64,000 nucleotides of DNA from Saccharopolyspora sp. SCSIO 74807 (GTDB taxonomy: Bacteria > Actinomycetota > Actinomycetes > Mycobacteriales > Pseudonocardiaceae). The notes below the pieces were generated by a model. It saw only the letters and a list, made by a program, of their open reading frames with translations, was not told the origin of the DNA and ran no database searches. A program made the translations under genes and the position numbers. Shown here one piece after another: positions 1-8,863 of the stretch. The stretch lies in NCBI RefSeq assembly GCF_037023755.1, contig NZ_CP146100.1:4061501-4125500 (forward strand), written 5' to 3'. Within the stretch, counting starts at the first letter, position 1, and each line of letters opens with the position of its first letter.

Positions 1-862
1 CACGCTCGGACAGCGCGCCGGGCAGCAGGAACACCGGGTTGATGCTGCTCATCTCCGCGTAGACCGGGATCGGCTGCGGCCGCCGCTGCGCAGCGGCGAG
101 CAGCGCCAAACCCGCGGTGCGCGAGCCGGTGAACCCGACCGCCTGGATCCGCGGATCGCTCACCAGCGCCGTGCCCAGCTCCGGCCCGGAGCCGTAGAGC
201 AGCGAGAACGTTCCGGCGGGCAGCCCGCACGCGGACACGGCCTCGGTGATCGCCCGCCCGACGAGCTCGCAGGTGCCGGGGTGCGCGTCGTGCGCCTTCA
301 CGACCACGGGGCAGCCCGCGGCCAGCGCGGAAGCGGTGTCGCCGCCCGCGACGGAGAACGCCATCGGGAAGTTGCTCGCGCCGAACACCGCGACCGGGCC
401 GAGCGCGATCTTGCGCTGCCGGATGTCCGGGCGCGGCGCGGGGGAGCGGTCCGGCAGTCCAGGGTCCACCCGCGCGCCCTGGAAACCGCCTTCCCGCACG
501 ACCTGCGCGAACAGCCGCAGCTGCCCGGTGGTGCGGCCGCGTTCGCCGGTCACCCGGCCCATCGGCAGGCCGCTTTCGGCGTGCGCGCGCTCGGGCAGCG
601 CGTCGCCGATCGCCTCGATCTTCTCGGCGATGGTCTCCAGGAACACCGCGCGCTGCTCGAGGGTGGTGGCGCGGTAGGTGTCGAAGGCGGCTTCCGCCGC
701 GGCGCACGCGCGCTGCACCTCGGCAGGCCCGCCCCAGCCGTAGGCGGGGTCCAGCTGAGCACCCGTGCCTGGATCGACGGCGCGGATCTGCTCGCCGCCG
801 CCGGGCACCGGGTCGCCCGCGATGAGCATCCGCCCGGTGAGTTCGGTGCCGACCGTGGTCAT
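1..862 (-). CDS. aldehyde dehydrogenase, 2,5-dioxovalerate (ketoglutarate semialdehyde) type; 3' end outside window
   Basis: Encodes the first 287 residues of an NAD(P)-dependent aldehyde dehydrogenase; the C-terminal part, including the catalytic Cys region, lies beyond base 1. The visible part has the family pattern of 2,5-dioxovalerate dehydrogenases: an N-terminal [12 protein letters not shown] stretch, the [15 protein letters not shown] segment and VGFTGSR. The ATG at 862-860 is preceded by GGGAGGA on the minus strand, which sets the start. A LysR gene is divergent and an HpcH/HpaI aldolase lies beyond it; together they suggest oxidation of alpha-ketoglutarate semialdehyde at the end of a sugar-acid or hydroxyproline-type pathway (inference). 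A dispersed repeat sits just upstream of its ribosome binding site. Confidence 0.85.
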   Translation of the reverse strand, partial: MTTVGTELTGRMLIAGDPVPGGGEQIRAVDPGTGAQLDPAYGWGGPAEVQRACAAAEAAFDTYRATTLEQRAVFLETIAEKIEAIGDALPERAHAESGLPMGRVTGERGRTTGQLRLFAQVVREGGFQGARVDPGLPDRSPAPRPDIRQRKIALGPVAVFGASNFPMAFSVAGGDTASALAAGCPVVVKAHDAHPGTCELVGRAITEAVSACGLPAGTFSLLYGSGPELGTALVSDPRIQAVGFTGSRTAGLALLAAAQRRPQPIPVYAEMSSINPVFLLPGALSER

Positions 863-894
863 GCGGTGAGTCCTCCCAAGAAGTGTTCGAACAT

Positions 895-980
895 GGTCTG
901 CGTAGCGGGTCACCTGGCGGAACCCGCCGGTGGTCCGGTCGAGTCCCGAACCGCAAGCGGCTGACGCCGCTGGTGAAACA
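895..980 (-). repeat. dispersed structured repeat, copy 1 (short form)
   Basis: Matches a second copy at 7032-7221 at both ends (GCGTAGCGGGTCA...GCGGAAC and CCGCCGGTGGTCCGG...CAAGCGGCTGACGCCGCT) but lacks the central ~100 bases of that copy. It contains a perfect hairpin AGCGGC-TGAC-GCCGCT at 956-971. Oriented so that it reads into the 5' end of the minus-strand aldehyde dehydrogenase gene, as copy 2 reads into another minus-strand gene. Confidence 0.75.
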
Positions 981-1113
981 GCTCTTGATCCGTCACGAGC
1001 GCCGACCGCGCGCAGTCGATGTCGACCCGAACACTAGATTCGGGTATTGATGCGTGTCCAACTCCCACCGCGCATCGACTCTTGCGGAATGCGCATCAGT
1101 GAGGCGGCAAGGC

Positions 1114-1989
1114 ATGTTCACGCTCAACCAGCTCGCCGGCTTCGTGGCGGTCGCCGAGGAACTGCACTACGGCCGTGCAGCGGAGCGGCTGCGGATGACC
1201 CAACCACCGCTGAGCCGCCAGATCCAGCTGCTGGAACGCGAGATCGGGGTGCGGTTGTTCGACCGCGGCGGCCGCGCGGTGCGGCTGACCCCGGCGGGCA
1301 AGGCTTTCCTGCGGGACGCGCGGCGGCTGCTGCACGAGGCGGAGAACGCGACGCTGGCGGTGCGGCGGGTTCCTGCTGGCGAGGCCGGTTCGCTGCGCAT
1401 CGGGTTCACCGCGACGTCCGCGTACGGCCTGCTCGGCGGCGTGCTGGAGACGGCCCGGGACCGGTTGCCGCACGTGGACGTGGCGTTGCGGGAGCTGGTC
1501 ACGCGCGATCAGCTCGACATGCTGTCCTCCGCAGCGCTGGACCTCGGCCTGATGCGACCGCCGATCACGCGGCCGGAACTCGACTCGCGCCGGGTGGTGA
1601 CCGAGCCGCTGCTGGCCGCGCTGCCCGCCGGTCACCCGCTGGCGAACGGTTCGGAACCGCTGAGCCCCGCTGATTTCGACGGCGCGGACGTGGTGATGTA
1701 TTCGCCGACCGAAGCGCGCTACTTCCACGAGCTGCTGGTCAGCATCTTCCGCGAGGCGCACGTGACGCCGCACTACACCCAGCACGTCAGCCAGGTGCAC
1801 ACGGTGCTGGCGCTGGTGCGCGCGGGGCTGGGGCTGGCGCTGGTGCCATCGACGGCGACGTTGCTGCGGTTCGAGGGGGTGGTGCTGCGGCCGGTGCGGC
1901 TGCCCGAGCCGGAGCCGGTGGAGCTGCACCTCGGGTGGCGGCGGGCCAACGACAACCCGGCGTTGTGGGCGTTGCTCGGGCTGCTGTGA
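1114..1989 (+). CDS. LysR-family transcriptional regulator
   Basis: A 291-residue LysR-type regulator: N-terminal winged HTH (residues ~3-60, with the typical LHYGRAAERLRMTQPPLSRQ segment) followed by a periplasmic-binding-like effector domain with the GSLRIGFT start of the first lobe. I start at ATG 1114 (MFTLNQLAGF), which aligns with the family N-terminus and has GAGG nine bases upstream; an in-frame start at 1054 would add an unrelated 20 residues. It is divergent from the aldehyde dehydrogenase at 862, the standard LysR arrangement, so that gene and perhaps the downstream aldolase are likely targets. Confidence 0.92.
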   Translation: MFTLNQLAGFVAVAEELHYGRAAERLRMTQPPLSRQIQLLEREIGVRLFDRGGRAVRLTPAGKAFLRDARRLLHEAENATLAVRRVPAGEAGSLRIGFTATSAYGLLGGVLETARDRLPHVDVALRELVTRDQLDMLSSAALDLGLMRPPITRPELDSRRVVTEPLLAALPAGHPLANGSEPLSPADFDGADVVMYSPTEARYFHELLVSIFREAHVTPHYTQHVSQVHTVLALVRAGLGLALVPSTATLLRFEGVVLRPVRLPEPEPVELHLGWRRANDNPALWALLGLL

Positions 1990-2234
1990 CCCGGGCGTTC
2001 GGCGCAGCGGCACCGCACATCGGAAAAAGTGTCCTTTGTGGACGTAATTGATGTGTCCGGCTTGCGGGTTCGAGCGCGCGGTCGTCACCGGGTGCGGACC
2101 GGCGTCCGCCGCAGGCTAGCGAAACCGACTGTCCAACTTGGACGTTAAGCTCAACCGGTTCGGAGCAGCGCCACATCCCGCGCGCCGTGCCTACAATCGG
2201 CGAGCAGCGCCGGACTCGACATGGAGGGGACCGC

Positions 2235-2999
2235 ATGGCCGCCGCAGACTTCGTGCGCAAGATCCGTTCCCGGCAGCCCGCGCTCGGCTACTGGGTGACG
2301 CTGGACGCGCCCGCGGCCGTCGAAAGGCTCGCGCTGGTCGGCTACGACTACGTCTGCCTGGACGGCCAGCACGGGCTGTTCGGCTACCAGGGGCTGCTCA
2401 ACGGGCTGATCGCGGTGCAAGCCGCGGGCGGGTCGGCCGGTGTGGCGCGGGTGGACTCGAACAACCCGACCTCGATCTGCCGTGCGCTGGACGCCGGGGC
2501 GGACGCGATCATCGTGCCGCTGGTCGACGACGCCGAGCAGGCCGCGTCGGCGGTGGCCGCGACCCGCTACCCGCCGAACGGCGTGCGCTCCTACGGACCG
2601 ATGCGCTCGGGACTGCGGATCGGGCCGAAACCGGCGGAAGCGGACGAGAGCGTGGCCGTGCTCGCCATGGTGGAGACCGCGCGGGGCTTGGCCAACGTGG
2701 AATCGATCTGCGCCACGCCCGGGCTCGACGCCGTCTACATCGGACCGGCCGACCTGTCGCTGGCCGTCGGTGCCGCGTACCCCGGTGATCCCGCGGTGCA
2801 ACGGGATTTCGACGCGGCGCTGGCCCGGATCCGCACCGCGGCCGACGCCGCGGGGATCGCGGTGGGCATGCACACCCCGGACGGCGCGACGGCCGCGCGG
2901 CGGCTGGCGGAAGGGTTCACCTTCGCCAGCGTCTCCAGCGACGTCGAGCACCTCCAGCAGGTCGCCAAGTCGCATCTGGACACGGCGTCGCGCGGCTGA
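2235..2999 (+). CDS. HpcH/HpaI aldolase/citrate lyase family protein
   Basis: A 254-residue class II (metal-dependent) aldolase of the HpcH/HpaI family, which cleaves 2-keto-3-deoxy acids to pyruvate plus an aldehyde. Seen: DGQHG near residue 45 (family D-x-E/Q-H-G), the metal-site Glu in MVETARGLAN, and YIGPADLS with the second metal ligand Asp. ATG 2235 follows GGAGGGGACCGC, an excellent ribosome binding site, so a longer in-frame start at 2187 is rejected. It lies 245 bases after the LysR gene in the same direction. With the ketoglutarate-semialdehyde-type dehydrogenase it suggests a keto-deoxy sugar acid route; the exact substrate is not readable from sequence. Confidence 0.9.
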   Translation: MAAADFVRKIRSRQPALGYWVTLDAPAAVERLALVGYDYVCLDGQHGLFGYQGLLNGLIAVQAAGGSAGVARVDSNNPTSICRALDAGADAIIVPLVDDAEQAASAVAATRYPPNGVRSYGPMRSGLRIGPKPAEADESVAVLAMVETARGLANVESICATPGLDAVYIGPADLSLAVGAAYPGDPAVQRDFDAALARIRTAADAAGIAVGMHTPDGATAARRLAEGFTFASVSSDVEHLQQVAKSHLDTASRG

Positions 3000-3008
3000 G
3001 CCCGGTGG

Positions 3009-5525
3009 TCACAGCGCCGGAGCGGTGGACTTCGGCGGTTCGGCGTCCGAATCGCCCTGCGAGCTCTCGGCGGGCTTCGGCTGCTCCGCCTGCTTCGGCT
3101 GCGTGCTCTGCTCCGCCGCTTCCGGCTGCTGGGCTGGTTTCGCCTGCTCCGTGGAGCCCGCCTTGCTACCGCCGTCCGCCTGCGCTTGCTCCGCCCCCTG
3201 CACCGGCTCTGCGGAGTCCGATGTGGACTCCGCGTCGGTGGCTGCTCCGGTCGCCACCGGCTTCGCCCGGTTCCGCTTCGGTTCGTAGCCGAGCAAGTGA
3301 TCCCGCAGCCGCAGGTGGGTGAACCGGTAGCCGCCATCCACTTTGGACAGCAAGCTGCGCTCGGCCAGCCCGCGCAGCAGCGCGTAGCGCCGCGGCGGCA
3401 GCTCGGTCAGCGCGAGCGCCCGGCCGAGCCACTCGGACACGGCGTTCTTCAAGGTGTCGAACGGGAACACGTCGCTGTGCCACACCGCGGGCGCGGACAG
3501 CCCGCCGATCAGCAGTCCCACGCCCGCCGTCAGCGCCTCCACGTCGAACGGGCGGCCCAGCAGCAGCGTCGGCAGCACGCCGACCAGCCCGGCCACCGCG
3601 ACCAGCGGTGCCGAGCTGCGCAGCAAAGCAGGCGCCGGGTGCTCGAACGTCTCGTAGTGCTCCTCGGTGAACGCCCACCACACTTCGTCACGGGCCGCGG
3701 TGGCCACACCCGCGCAGATGCCCAGCACCAGCCCGATGCCGATCGACTTGACCAGTTCCCCCGGCCCGGTCCAGAACATCAGCACCCCGACGCCGATCGT
3801 GCCGAGCAGCCCGATCGTGGCGCTGTTGCCGGGCATCCTCGACCACGACTCGACCGCACCGAGGATGACCAGGAACGACACCAGCACCACTGCGATCACG
3901 CCGACCCAATTCGGAGCGTTCGCCAGCGCGGTAGTCCACGGGGAGATCAGCCCGCTCAGCGCCAGGCTCACCACCAGCCCGAACGCATAGCCGCCCAGCG
4001 CGGTGATCCAGCCCTGCGGCACGGTCCCGACCTTGCCCGCCGGGCGCAGCCAAGGCAGCGTCGCCAGGTAGTCCATGTAGAGCACGTAGCCGACCAGCAC
4101 GAGCACTGCGATCAGCCCGGCGGCGGGACCGAGCAGCATCCCGGTCGCCAGCGTGGCACCGGTGGTCGCCCCGGCCAGCAGTCCCGGCAGCCCGCGCGCG
4201 AACACGTGCGCCACGGTGGTGGTGGGCAGGAACCGCGCCCAGGACACCAGAGTGGGCAACCGGGTGCGCGCGGTGAGGTCGTTGCACAGCGGGCTCGCCG
4301 AAACCCGTGCCAGGAACCGCAACGTGCGCAGCGCGCGATCCGGCGGATAGGGCAGCTCGGAGCCTCGGCCCGTGCTCAGCGCAGCCGAGAAGTACTCGTC
4401 GATCAGCTTGGCGCGCCGCTGCGCGTCGGTGCCGCGGACGGCGAGTTCGTTCGCCGGACGGTCCCGGAAAGCCAGCGCCACGACGTTGCACATCAGCGGC
4501 GTGTCCAGCAGTCCGCACAGCTCCGGGTCGCGGCGCAGCGCGGTGCGCACCCCGTCCAGCCGCGGGCCGCCGCGGGTGAAGTATTCGACGATCTGCCTGC
4601 GCGTCAACGGGTTGACCGTCACCGAGGTGTGCAGTTCCAGCGGCTCGGTCAGCGCTTCGTGGTGCTCGTCGCGGCAGCACACGACCAGTTCCGGGATGGG
4701 GAACTCGTCGCGCACCGCGTTGATCTCGCGGACGCAGCGCTGCCGGTAGTCGGCCGGCACCTCGTCGAGCCCGTCCAGCATCAGGGAGAGCTTGCCCTGC
4801 TCCAGCCAGATCCGGCCCAGCGACGGGTGGATCGTGTAGCGGCGTTCGATCTCGCGCAGCAGCCACTTCTGGAACTCGCCAGGGGGTGCGGGCCTGCGCT
4901 CGTCGGCGCGCCATCCGGACATCGCCCAGGAGCCGAGGTCGACGACCACCGGAATGGCCCGCCCGGTGTCGGCCGCGGCGCGGCGGGCCAGCGCCCGGGT
5001 CAGCTCCAGCAGCAGCGTCGTCTTGCCCGCACCCGGTCCGCCGAGCACGAGCATCGCGCCGTGCGCCTGGTCGAGGGTGGCGGCCAGGTCCGCGTCCGCG
5101 GGCAGTTTGCTCGGTTTGCCGTTGCCCGGTTGCAGCAGCCGGTCCGCCGGTCGGGCCATCGAAGGCGGCAGCTCGTCCAGCTCCAGTGACAGCCGCACGT
5201 GCTCCCCGAGCGAGCCCTTGAGCCGTTCGCGGGCGTAGTGCTCGGAATCGACTACCGAACGTGATCGATTCGCGGTGTTGTTCAGCCGCCGAGCGATGAG
5301 CGGTTTGTCCGAGTTGGTGGCGCGTTCCCACAGCGCCAGCGCCGCGGCGAAGACCACGAACGCGCCGGCCAGCGGCCACAGCAGGTCCGCCAGCGGCTGC
5401 AGCACGTCCGGAAGCCTGCCACCGGTACCGATGCTGATCGCGGTGGGCACCAGGACCAGCGTGATCGCGATGCCCGCGCCGAGCAGCAGCAGCGTTCGCA
5501 CGGTGCGGGTGAGCCTGTTCGGCAT
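3009..5525 (-). CDS. membrane-anchored NACHT-family NTPase
   Basis: An 838-residue STAND-type NTPase (numbering here from an in-frame ATG two codons earlier). Order: two N-terminal membrane segments (~11-33 and ~46-67), a linker, the NACHT domain with P-loop GGPGAGKTT (164-172) and Walker B LSLMLDGLDEVP (248-259), a helical region, then about eight hydrophobic segments (~430-680), and a low-complexity C-terminal tail rich in Glu, Gln, Ala, Lys and Pro (~760-840). ATG 5525 has AGGAG eight bases upstream; ATG 5531 would be too close to it. NACHT proteins in actinomycetes act in signalling or defence; no effector enzyme domain is recognisable, so the membrane domain itself may be the output. Not in an operon. 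Confidence 0.88.
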   Translation of the reverse strand: MPNRLTRTVRTLLLLGAGIAITLVLVPTAISIGTGGRLPDVLQPLADLLWPLAGAFVVFAAALALWERATNSDKPLIARRLNNTANRSRSVVDSEHYARERLKGSLGEHVRLSLELDELPPSMARPADRLLQPGNGKPSKLPADADLAATLDQAHGAMLVLGGPGAGKTTLLLELTRALARRAAADTGRAIPVVVDLGSWAMSGWRADERRPAPPGEFQKWLLREIERRYTIHPSLGRIWLEQGKLSLMLDGLDEVPADYRQRCVREINAVRDEFPIPELVVCCRDEHHEALTEPLELHTSVTVNPLTRRQIVEYFTRGGPRLDGVRTALRRDPELCGLLDTPLMCNVVALAFRDRPANELAVRGTDAQRRAKLIDEYFSAALSTGRGSELPYPPDRALRTLRFLARVSASPLCNDLTARTRLPTLVSWARFLPTTTVAHVFARGLPGLLAGATTGATLATGMLLGPAAGLIAVLVLVGYVLYMDYLATLPWLRPAGKVGTVPQGWITALGGYAFGLVVSLALSGLISPWTTALANAPNWVGVIAVVLVSFLVILGAVESWSRMPGNSATIGLLGTIGVGVLMFWTGPGELVKSIGIGLVLGICAGVATAARDEVWWAFTEEHYETFEHPAPALLRSSAPLVAVAGLVGVLPTLLLGRPFDVEALTAGVGLLIGGLSAPAVWHSDVFPFDTLKNAVSEWLGRALALTELPPRRYALLRGLAERSLLSKVDGGYRFTHLRLRDHLLGYEPKRNRAKPVATGAATDAESTSDSAEPVQGAEQAQADGGSKAGSTEQAKPAQQPEAAEQSTQPKQAEQPKPAESSQGDSDAEPPKSTAPAL

Positions 5526-6071
5526 GATCATCTCTCCTGCTGGTTCGATGGCCGCGTCCGCTTACCGACTATGGTGCGCCCGGGCACGGACTGTAAACGG
5601 TCCATTCCGGTTGGCGTGGCCGAGTGTGATCAGTGCCGCGCCGAGCGGAGCGATCTCGACGCAGGCGGGCGGCTCGTGCCGCCGGCGGCATCGGATTCGC
5701 GGCTGCGGTGAGCGGGCGAGCGGTCGGTGCGCTCCGGGCTGCAGCGAGCGCGTCCCCTCCGGCCCGAGCTATCCACAATGGACATGCAGCGGATTCGGTC
5801 CGGTGGGCGCCGCAACGCCCACCGGACCGCTGCCGGATGTCGTGCACCCCCAAGGCCGGCATCCGGCGCACCGCTGCGCGGTGCTCACCCGACCCCTCCG
5901 GTCGATCAGCAGGACTCCGGCTCGCGTCCGGCCAGCTTCCAGCGGTCACTTGAAACTGAGTTGATTCCTGCTGGTGAGCAGCCTAAAGTGTGCATCCACC
6001 CGGAGACAAGGGGATCAGCGCTTAGAGTGGTGCCAGCAGGAACAGGCCGAGGGATGCGGCCGGAGTGCCGC
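5526..6071. other. 546-base intergenic region, no gene seen
   Basis: Divergent spacer between the NACHT gene and the double-HTH gene. Short open frames on both strands lack ribosome binding sites and resemble no family. It must hold the promoters of both flanking genes, but I cannot assign boxes with confidence. Confidence 0.6.
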
Positions 6072-6710
6072 GTGGGGGTGTTCGTCGTGCCGGGCGATCA
6101 GCGCATCAGCGCGCAGCGGTTCCGGCTGCTGTGCAGGCAGCGTTCCTACACCTATCCCGAACTGGCGCGTGACCTGCGCAAGCGCGGCATCCCGGTGAGC
6201 AGGGCCGGGCTCGCGCGGCTCGGCCGCGAACCGGACCAGCCGCTGCCCTGCTACGCCGCGGAGCTCGCGCGGATCCTGAAGTCGACGGTGGGCTACCTCA
6301 CCGGGCACGAACGGCAGTTCCTCGGCAAGCGGTTCCGCGATCTGTACCGGCAGCGGGGCTGTTCGCTGGCCGTGCTGGCCGGTGAGCTCTACCGCCGCTG
6401 GCACGTGAAGGTCTCCGCGCAGTACCTCCAGCAGCTCGCCTCGTGCCGCAACACCAACCCGCGCGAAGAGATCGTCGACGGGCTCGCGGTGCTGCTGGAC
6501 ACCACCGCGGACTACCTCACCGGGTGCGAGGACGAGCGCTGCGGCCACGACCCCGCGCTGCCGCCCGCCGGGCGGGACGAGCCGGTCCCCGCCCGGCTGA
6601 TCGCCGCTCGCGGCGGGCAGGACGGTCCCTCGTCGAACGACGTGGACCGGGTGCTGCGCGCCATCGCCGAGCAGGAGCAGCGCGAGGGACCGCCGTCTCA
6701 CAACGGCTGA
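6072..6710 (+). CDS. protein with two tandem XRE-like helix-turn-helix repeats
   Basis: About 212 residues. Two copies of the same unit follow each other: FRLLCRQRSYTYPELARDLRKRG...VGYLTGHE and FRDLYRQRGCSLAVLAGELYRRW...ADYLTGCE, each a XRE-type HTH of ~70 residues ending in a YLTG motif. The tail is acidic and Pro-rich. The start is uncertain: GTG 6072 has GGAG six bases upstream; ATG 6054 is in frame but its only purine-rich tract abuts it. The 3' end overlaps the convergent ABM gene by 13 bases. Likely a DNA-binding regulator; no known target. The duplicated HTH in one chain could mimic a dimer. Confidence 0.75.
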   Translation: MGVFVVPGDQRISAQRFRLLCRQRSYTYPELARDLRKRGIPVSRAGLARLGREPDQPLPCYAAELARILKSTVGYLTGHERQFLGKRFRDLYRQRGCSLAVLAGELYRRWHVKVSAQYLQQLASCRNTNPREEIVDGLAVLLDTTADYLTGCEDERCGHDPALPPAGRDEPVPARLIAARGGQDGPSSNDVDRVLRAIAEQEQREGPPSHNG

Positions 6711-6997
6711 TCGCGCCGGACCTCCAGGTCGGTGAAGTGCGGCCCGTCCTCGCACAGCAGCGCGAACTTCTCGTGGATCGCGTTCGTGGCGGGCAGTTCC
6801 GAGTTGGCCATCGCGACCTCGCGGGACGGGAACTCCAGGATCTCCACGAACCGCGCGGGGTCGTGGTGATCCCGGCAGACCCGGGTGCGGGTGGCGGTGC
6901 GGGTGCCTTCGCTGGTGCTGATCCACTCGTCGAGCAGCTCGTCGACCTGCTCGGGGTGGTCGGTGCGGTACTCGATCAGCTGCACGAAACCGGTCAT
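6698..6997 (-). CDS. small antibiotic-biosynthesis-monooxygenase-like (dimeric alpha-beta barrel) protein
   Basis: 99 residues beginning MTGFVQLIEYRTDHPEQVDE, with the ferredoxin-like fold pattern of ABM/YdhR-type small proteins (a beta strand, a long helix, RDHHDPARFVEILEFPS, a second helix). Start ATG 6997 follows GGAAGGAAGCCGCTC. No catalytic residues can be assigned; such proteins are often small oxygenases or binding proteins. A 190-base structured repeat lies between this gene and the upstream minus-strand membrane gene, so it has its own 5' region containing that element. Confidence 0.75.
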   Translation of the reverse strand: MTGFVQLIEYRTDHPEQVDELLDEWISTSEGTRTATRTRVCRDHHDPARFVEILEFPSREVAMANSELPATNAIHEKFALLCEDGPHFTDLEVRRDQPL

Positions 6998-7031
6998 GAG
7001 CGGCTTCCTTCCTCGACGGAGTGCTTTAAAA

Positions 7032-7221
7032 GGTTTGCGTAGCGGGTCAGGTAGCGGAACCTCAGACGCCTGCTGGCTCCGGGATCTCATCCTTAAGTAG
7101 CTCCCTACTCGGCGTCTTCATAGGTCCGGGCCGCTGTCCTCGCCAGAAGACGCCTGAGAACCCGCCGGTGGTCCGGCTTAGTCCTCGACCACCGGCAAGC
7201 GGCTGACGCCGCTTATGAAAC
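7032..7221 (-). repeat. dispersed structured repeat, copy 2 (long form with ~100-base insert)
   Basis: Flanks (7032-7060 and 7162-7221) match copy 1 at 895-980. Between them is an extra segment 7061-7158 bounded by imperfect inverted ends CTCAGACGCCT / AGACGCCTGAG and a repeated AAC, and containing a perfect 9-base inverted repeat GGCGTCTTC (7111-7119) / GAAGACGCC (7146-7154). The shared hairpin AGCGGC-TGAC-GCCGCT is at 7198-7213, and the TAA stop of the upstream membrane-protein gene lies at its edge. It could be a small mobile element or a structured RNA in the leader of the 6997 gene. Confidence 0.8.
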
Positions 7222-8268
7222 ATCGCCTAGGACGGCGGCGTTGCGGTGGGCTTCGGCGACCTGCCGGAGGAACCTGATCTCCGAGGCGCGATCGTCACCG
7301 GTCGCGGACAGGTCGATCACGTGCGGCTGCGGCGGATGACCCGCGCGTTTGCGCCGCTGAGCGGTGTGCAGCCACGCGGCCACCGCAGCGGCCTCGCTCT
7401 CCGCGTGCCTGCGCACATCCGCCAGTTCCTCCGGGGTTACGTGGTTGCGCAGCGCCAGCATCGCGTCGCGGATCTCGGCGAGGCGGCGCTCCAGGCGCCA
7501 GCGCATCGGCAGCAGCGGACGTCGCAGCACGACGGTGGGCGCATCTGCGGTCAGCGAGCGCCACAGCGGGCCGAGACTGCGATGATCGCGGCCGTCCCGG
7601 ATCCGAGCGCGCACCGCGGTCTCCACCGGCAACGCCGTACCCGCCGCCAGGCACAGCGCGCTGACCCCGTCGATCGAGGCGAAACCGGCGATCCACCGGT
7701 CGTCCTCGGTGAGCAGCCACGCGATGTTCAGCAGCCACGGCAGCGCGTTCAGCGACCACCCGGCCGCCAGCAGCGGCAGTCCCCAGCGCAGCGACCAGTG
7801 ATCCGCTCGCCGCGCGCTGATCCCGCACACGGCCGCGCAGATCCCCAACGCCACCACGCTGAACAGCGACACCAGCAAGAAGTAGGCCAGCGGCAGCTCA
7901 GGAGCGTTGCCGGGTTCCGGATGCTCCGGGGAAGCGGCGGCGTAAACGGCGATCAGCACCGCGATCGTCGCCCCGGCCGAGCCGTAGACCCACCCGGCTC
8001 GGCGTCGCCGCCCGTCCGCGATGAGCAGGAAGTGCAGCGTCACCGCTGCCGTGGCGACGCTGACCAGGTGCGTGCCGAGGTAGACGTAGTACTTCCCGGC
8101 CCGGTCGGCCAAGCCGTCCTGCACCGCGCCCACGTACAACGTGGTCAGCAAGCCCAGCAGCGCGACGGCCGCCCACAACGCGCGTTGTTCGCGGTGCCGC
8201 ACGGCGCCGGGCAGCCGCAGCGCGAGCACGATCCACAGCACCGCGATGCCCGCGGTCTCCAGCGTCAT
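7213..8268 (-). CDS. integral membrane protein of the MAB_1171c/DUF6545-like type
   Basis: 351 residues: about seven hydrophobic segments in the first two thirds (starting MTLETAGIAVLWIVLALRLP), then a ~130-residue cytoplasmic tail with RLERRLAEIRDAMLAL and ELADVRRHAESEAAAVAAWL. This layout is typical of actinobacterial membrane proteins encoded next to ImmA/IrrE peptidases and HTH regulators. The start is ATG 8268 or GTG 8274; the latter overlaps the TGA of the upstream peptidase gene (GTGA). Translationally coupled to that gene, so they likely act together. Function unknown; transport has been proposed for relatives only by annotation. Confidence 0.8.
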   Translation of the reverse strand: MTLETAGIAVLWIVLALRLPGAVRHREQRALWAAVALLGLLTTLYVGAVQDGLADRAGKYYVYLGTHLVSVATAAVTLHFLLIADGRRRRAGWVYGSAGATIAVLIAVYAAASPEHPEPGNAPELPLAYFLLVSLFSVVALGICAAVCGISARRADHWSLRWGLPLLAAGWSLNALPWLLNIAWLLTEDDRWIAGFASIDGVSALCLAAGTALPVETAVRARIRDGRDHRSLGPLWRSLTADAPTVVLRRPLLPMRWRLERRLAEIRDAMLALRNHVTPEELADVRRHAESEAAAVAAWLHTAQRRKRAGHPPQPHVIDLSATGDDRASEIRFLRQVAEAHRNAAVLGDVS

Positions 8269-8270
8269 CG

Positions 8271-8801
8271 TCACCGGTCCTCGTGTTCCCGGTGGAAACC
8301 CACCGCCGACTCCAACCGGCCCAGCACGCCGCCGTGCGGCGACGGCGCGGAAGCCGTGCCGATCATCCGGCGGATGCGGGTCGCGGCCCACTCCGCCTCG
8401 CGTTCCTCCCGCGAGGTGTAGCGGATGCGGGACATCCCGCCGCGCAGCGACTCCGGATCGTCCGGATCCGGTCGCCACGTCACCGCCCGGTTGTCCTCCA
8501 GGCTCGGGCAGTCGTGGTCGAGCAGCATGTGCCCGATCTCGTGGAAGATGATCAGGTGCTGCTGGTAGCGGCTGGTGCCCGCGTCGTAGAAGAGGTGGTC
8601 GGCGGTCGCGGTGGCCCACCACATGCCGCTCGGGGTGCCCGTGTCCGAGGGGCTGAACGGGTGCAGGTGCACCGGCCGCCCGCGGCGCTCGGCGATCAGC
8701 TCGCAGAACGCGTCCATCGAGAACGGGCGCGGGAAAGCCGGATCCCGCAGCAACCGCCGCAGCGCACGCGCGCGGCCGCGACGTCCTCTCCCCGTGAACA
8801 T
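8271..8801 (-). CDS. ImmA/IrrE-family metallopeptidase
   Basis: 176 residues with the zinc-protease motif HEIGH at 87-91 within FHEIGHMLLDHD, typical of ImmA/IrrE proteins that cleave repressors. The N-terminus is Arg-rich; the C-terminal part has EEREAEWAATRIRRM, the usual helix carrying the third metal ligand (Glu). I start at ATG 8801; ATG 8873 is in frame and would overlap the end of the upstream gene by about 10 bases, so the start is not settled. Middle gene of a three-gene minus-strand operon, opposite a HTH/TPR regulator at 10155 that is a candidate substrate or partner (inference). Confidence 0.85.
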   Translation of the reverse strand: MFTGRGRRGRARALRRLLRDPAFPRPFSMDAFCELIAERRGRPVHLHPFSPSDTGTPSGMWWATATADHLFYDAGTSRYQQHLIIFHEIGHMLLDHDCPSLEDNRAVTWRPDPDDPESLRGGMSRIRYTSREEREAEWAATRIRRMIGTASAPSPHGGVLGRLESAVGFHREHEDR

Positions 8802-8863
8802 CGCGGTGAACGTACCACTGCGGTGCGCCGCCCCGGCCGGTTCGGCAACCGATTTCCTGCCGG

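Noticed and set aside
3186-5189. 667-codon plus-strand open frame
   Set aside because: Antisense to the NACHT gene; composition (His/Arg/Gln) is that of a shadow frame.
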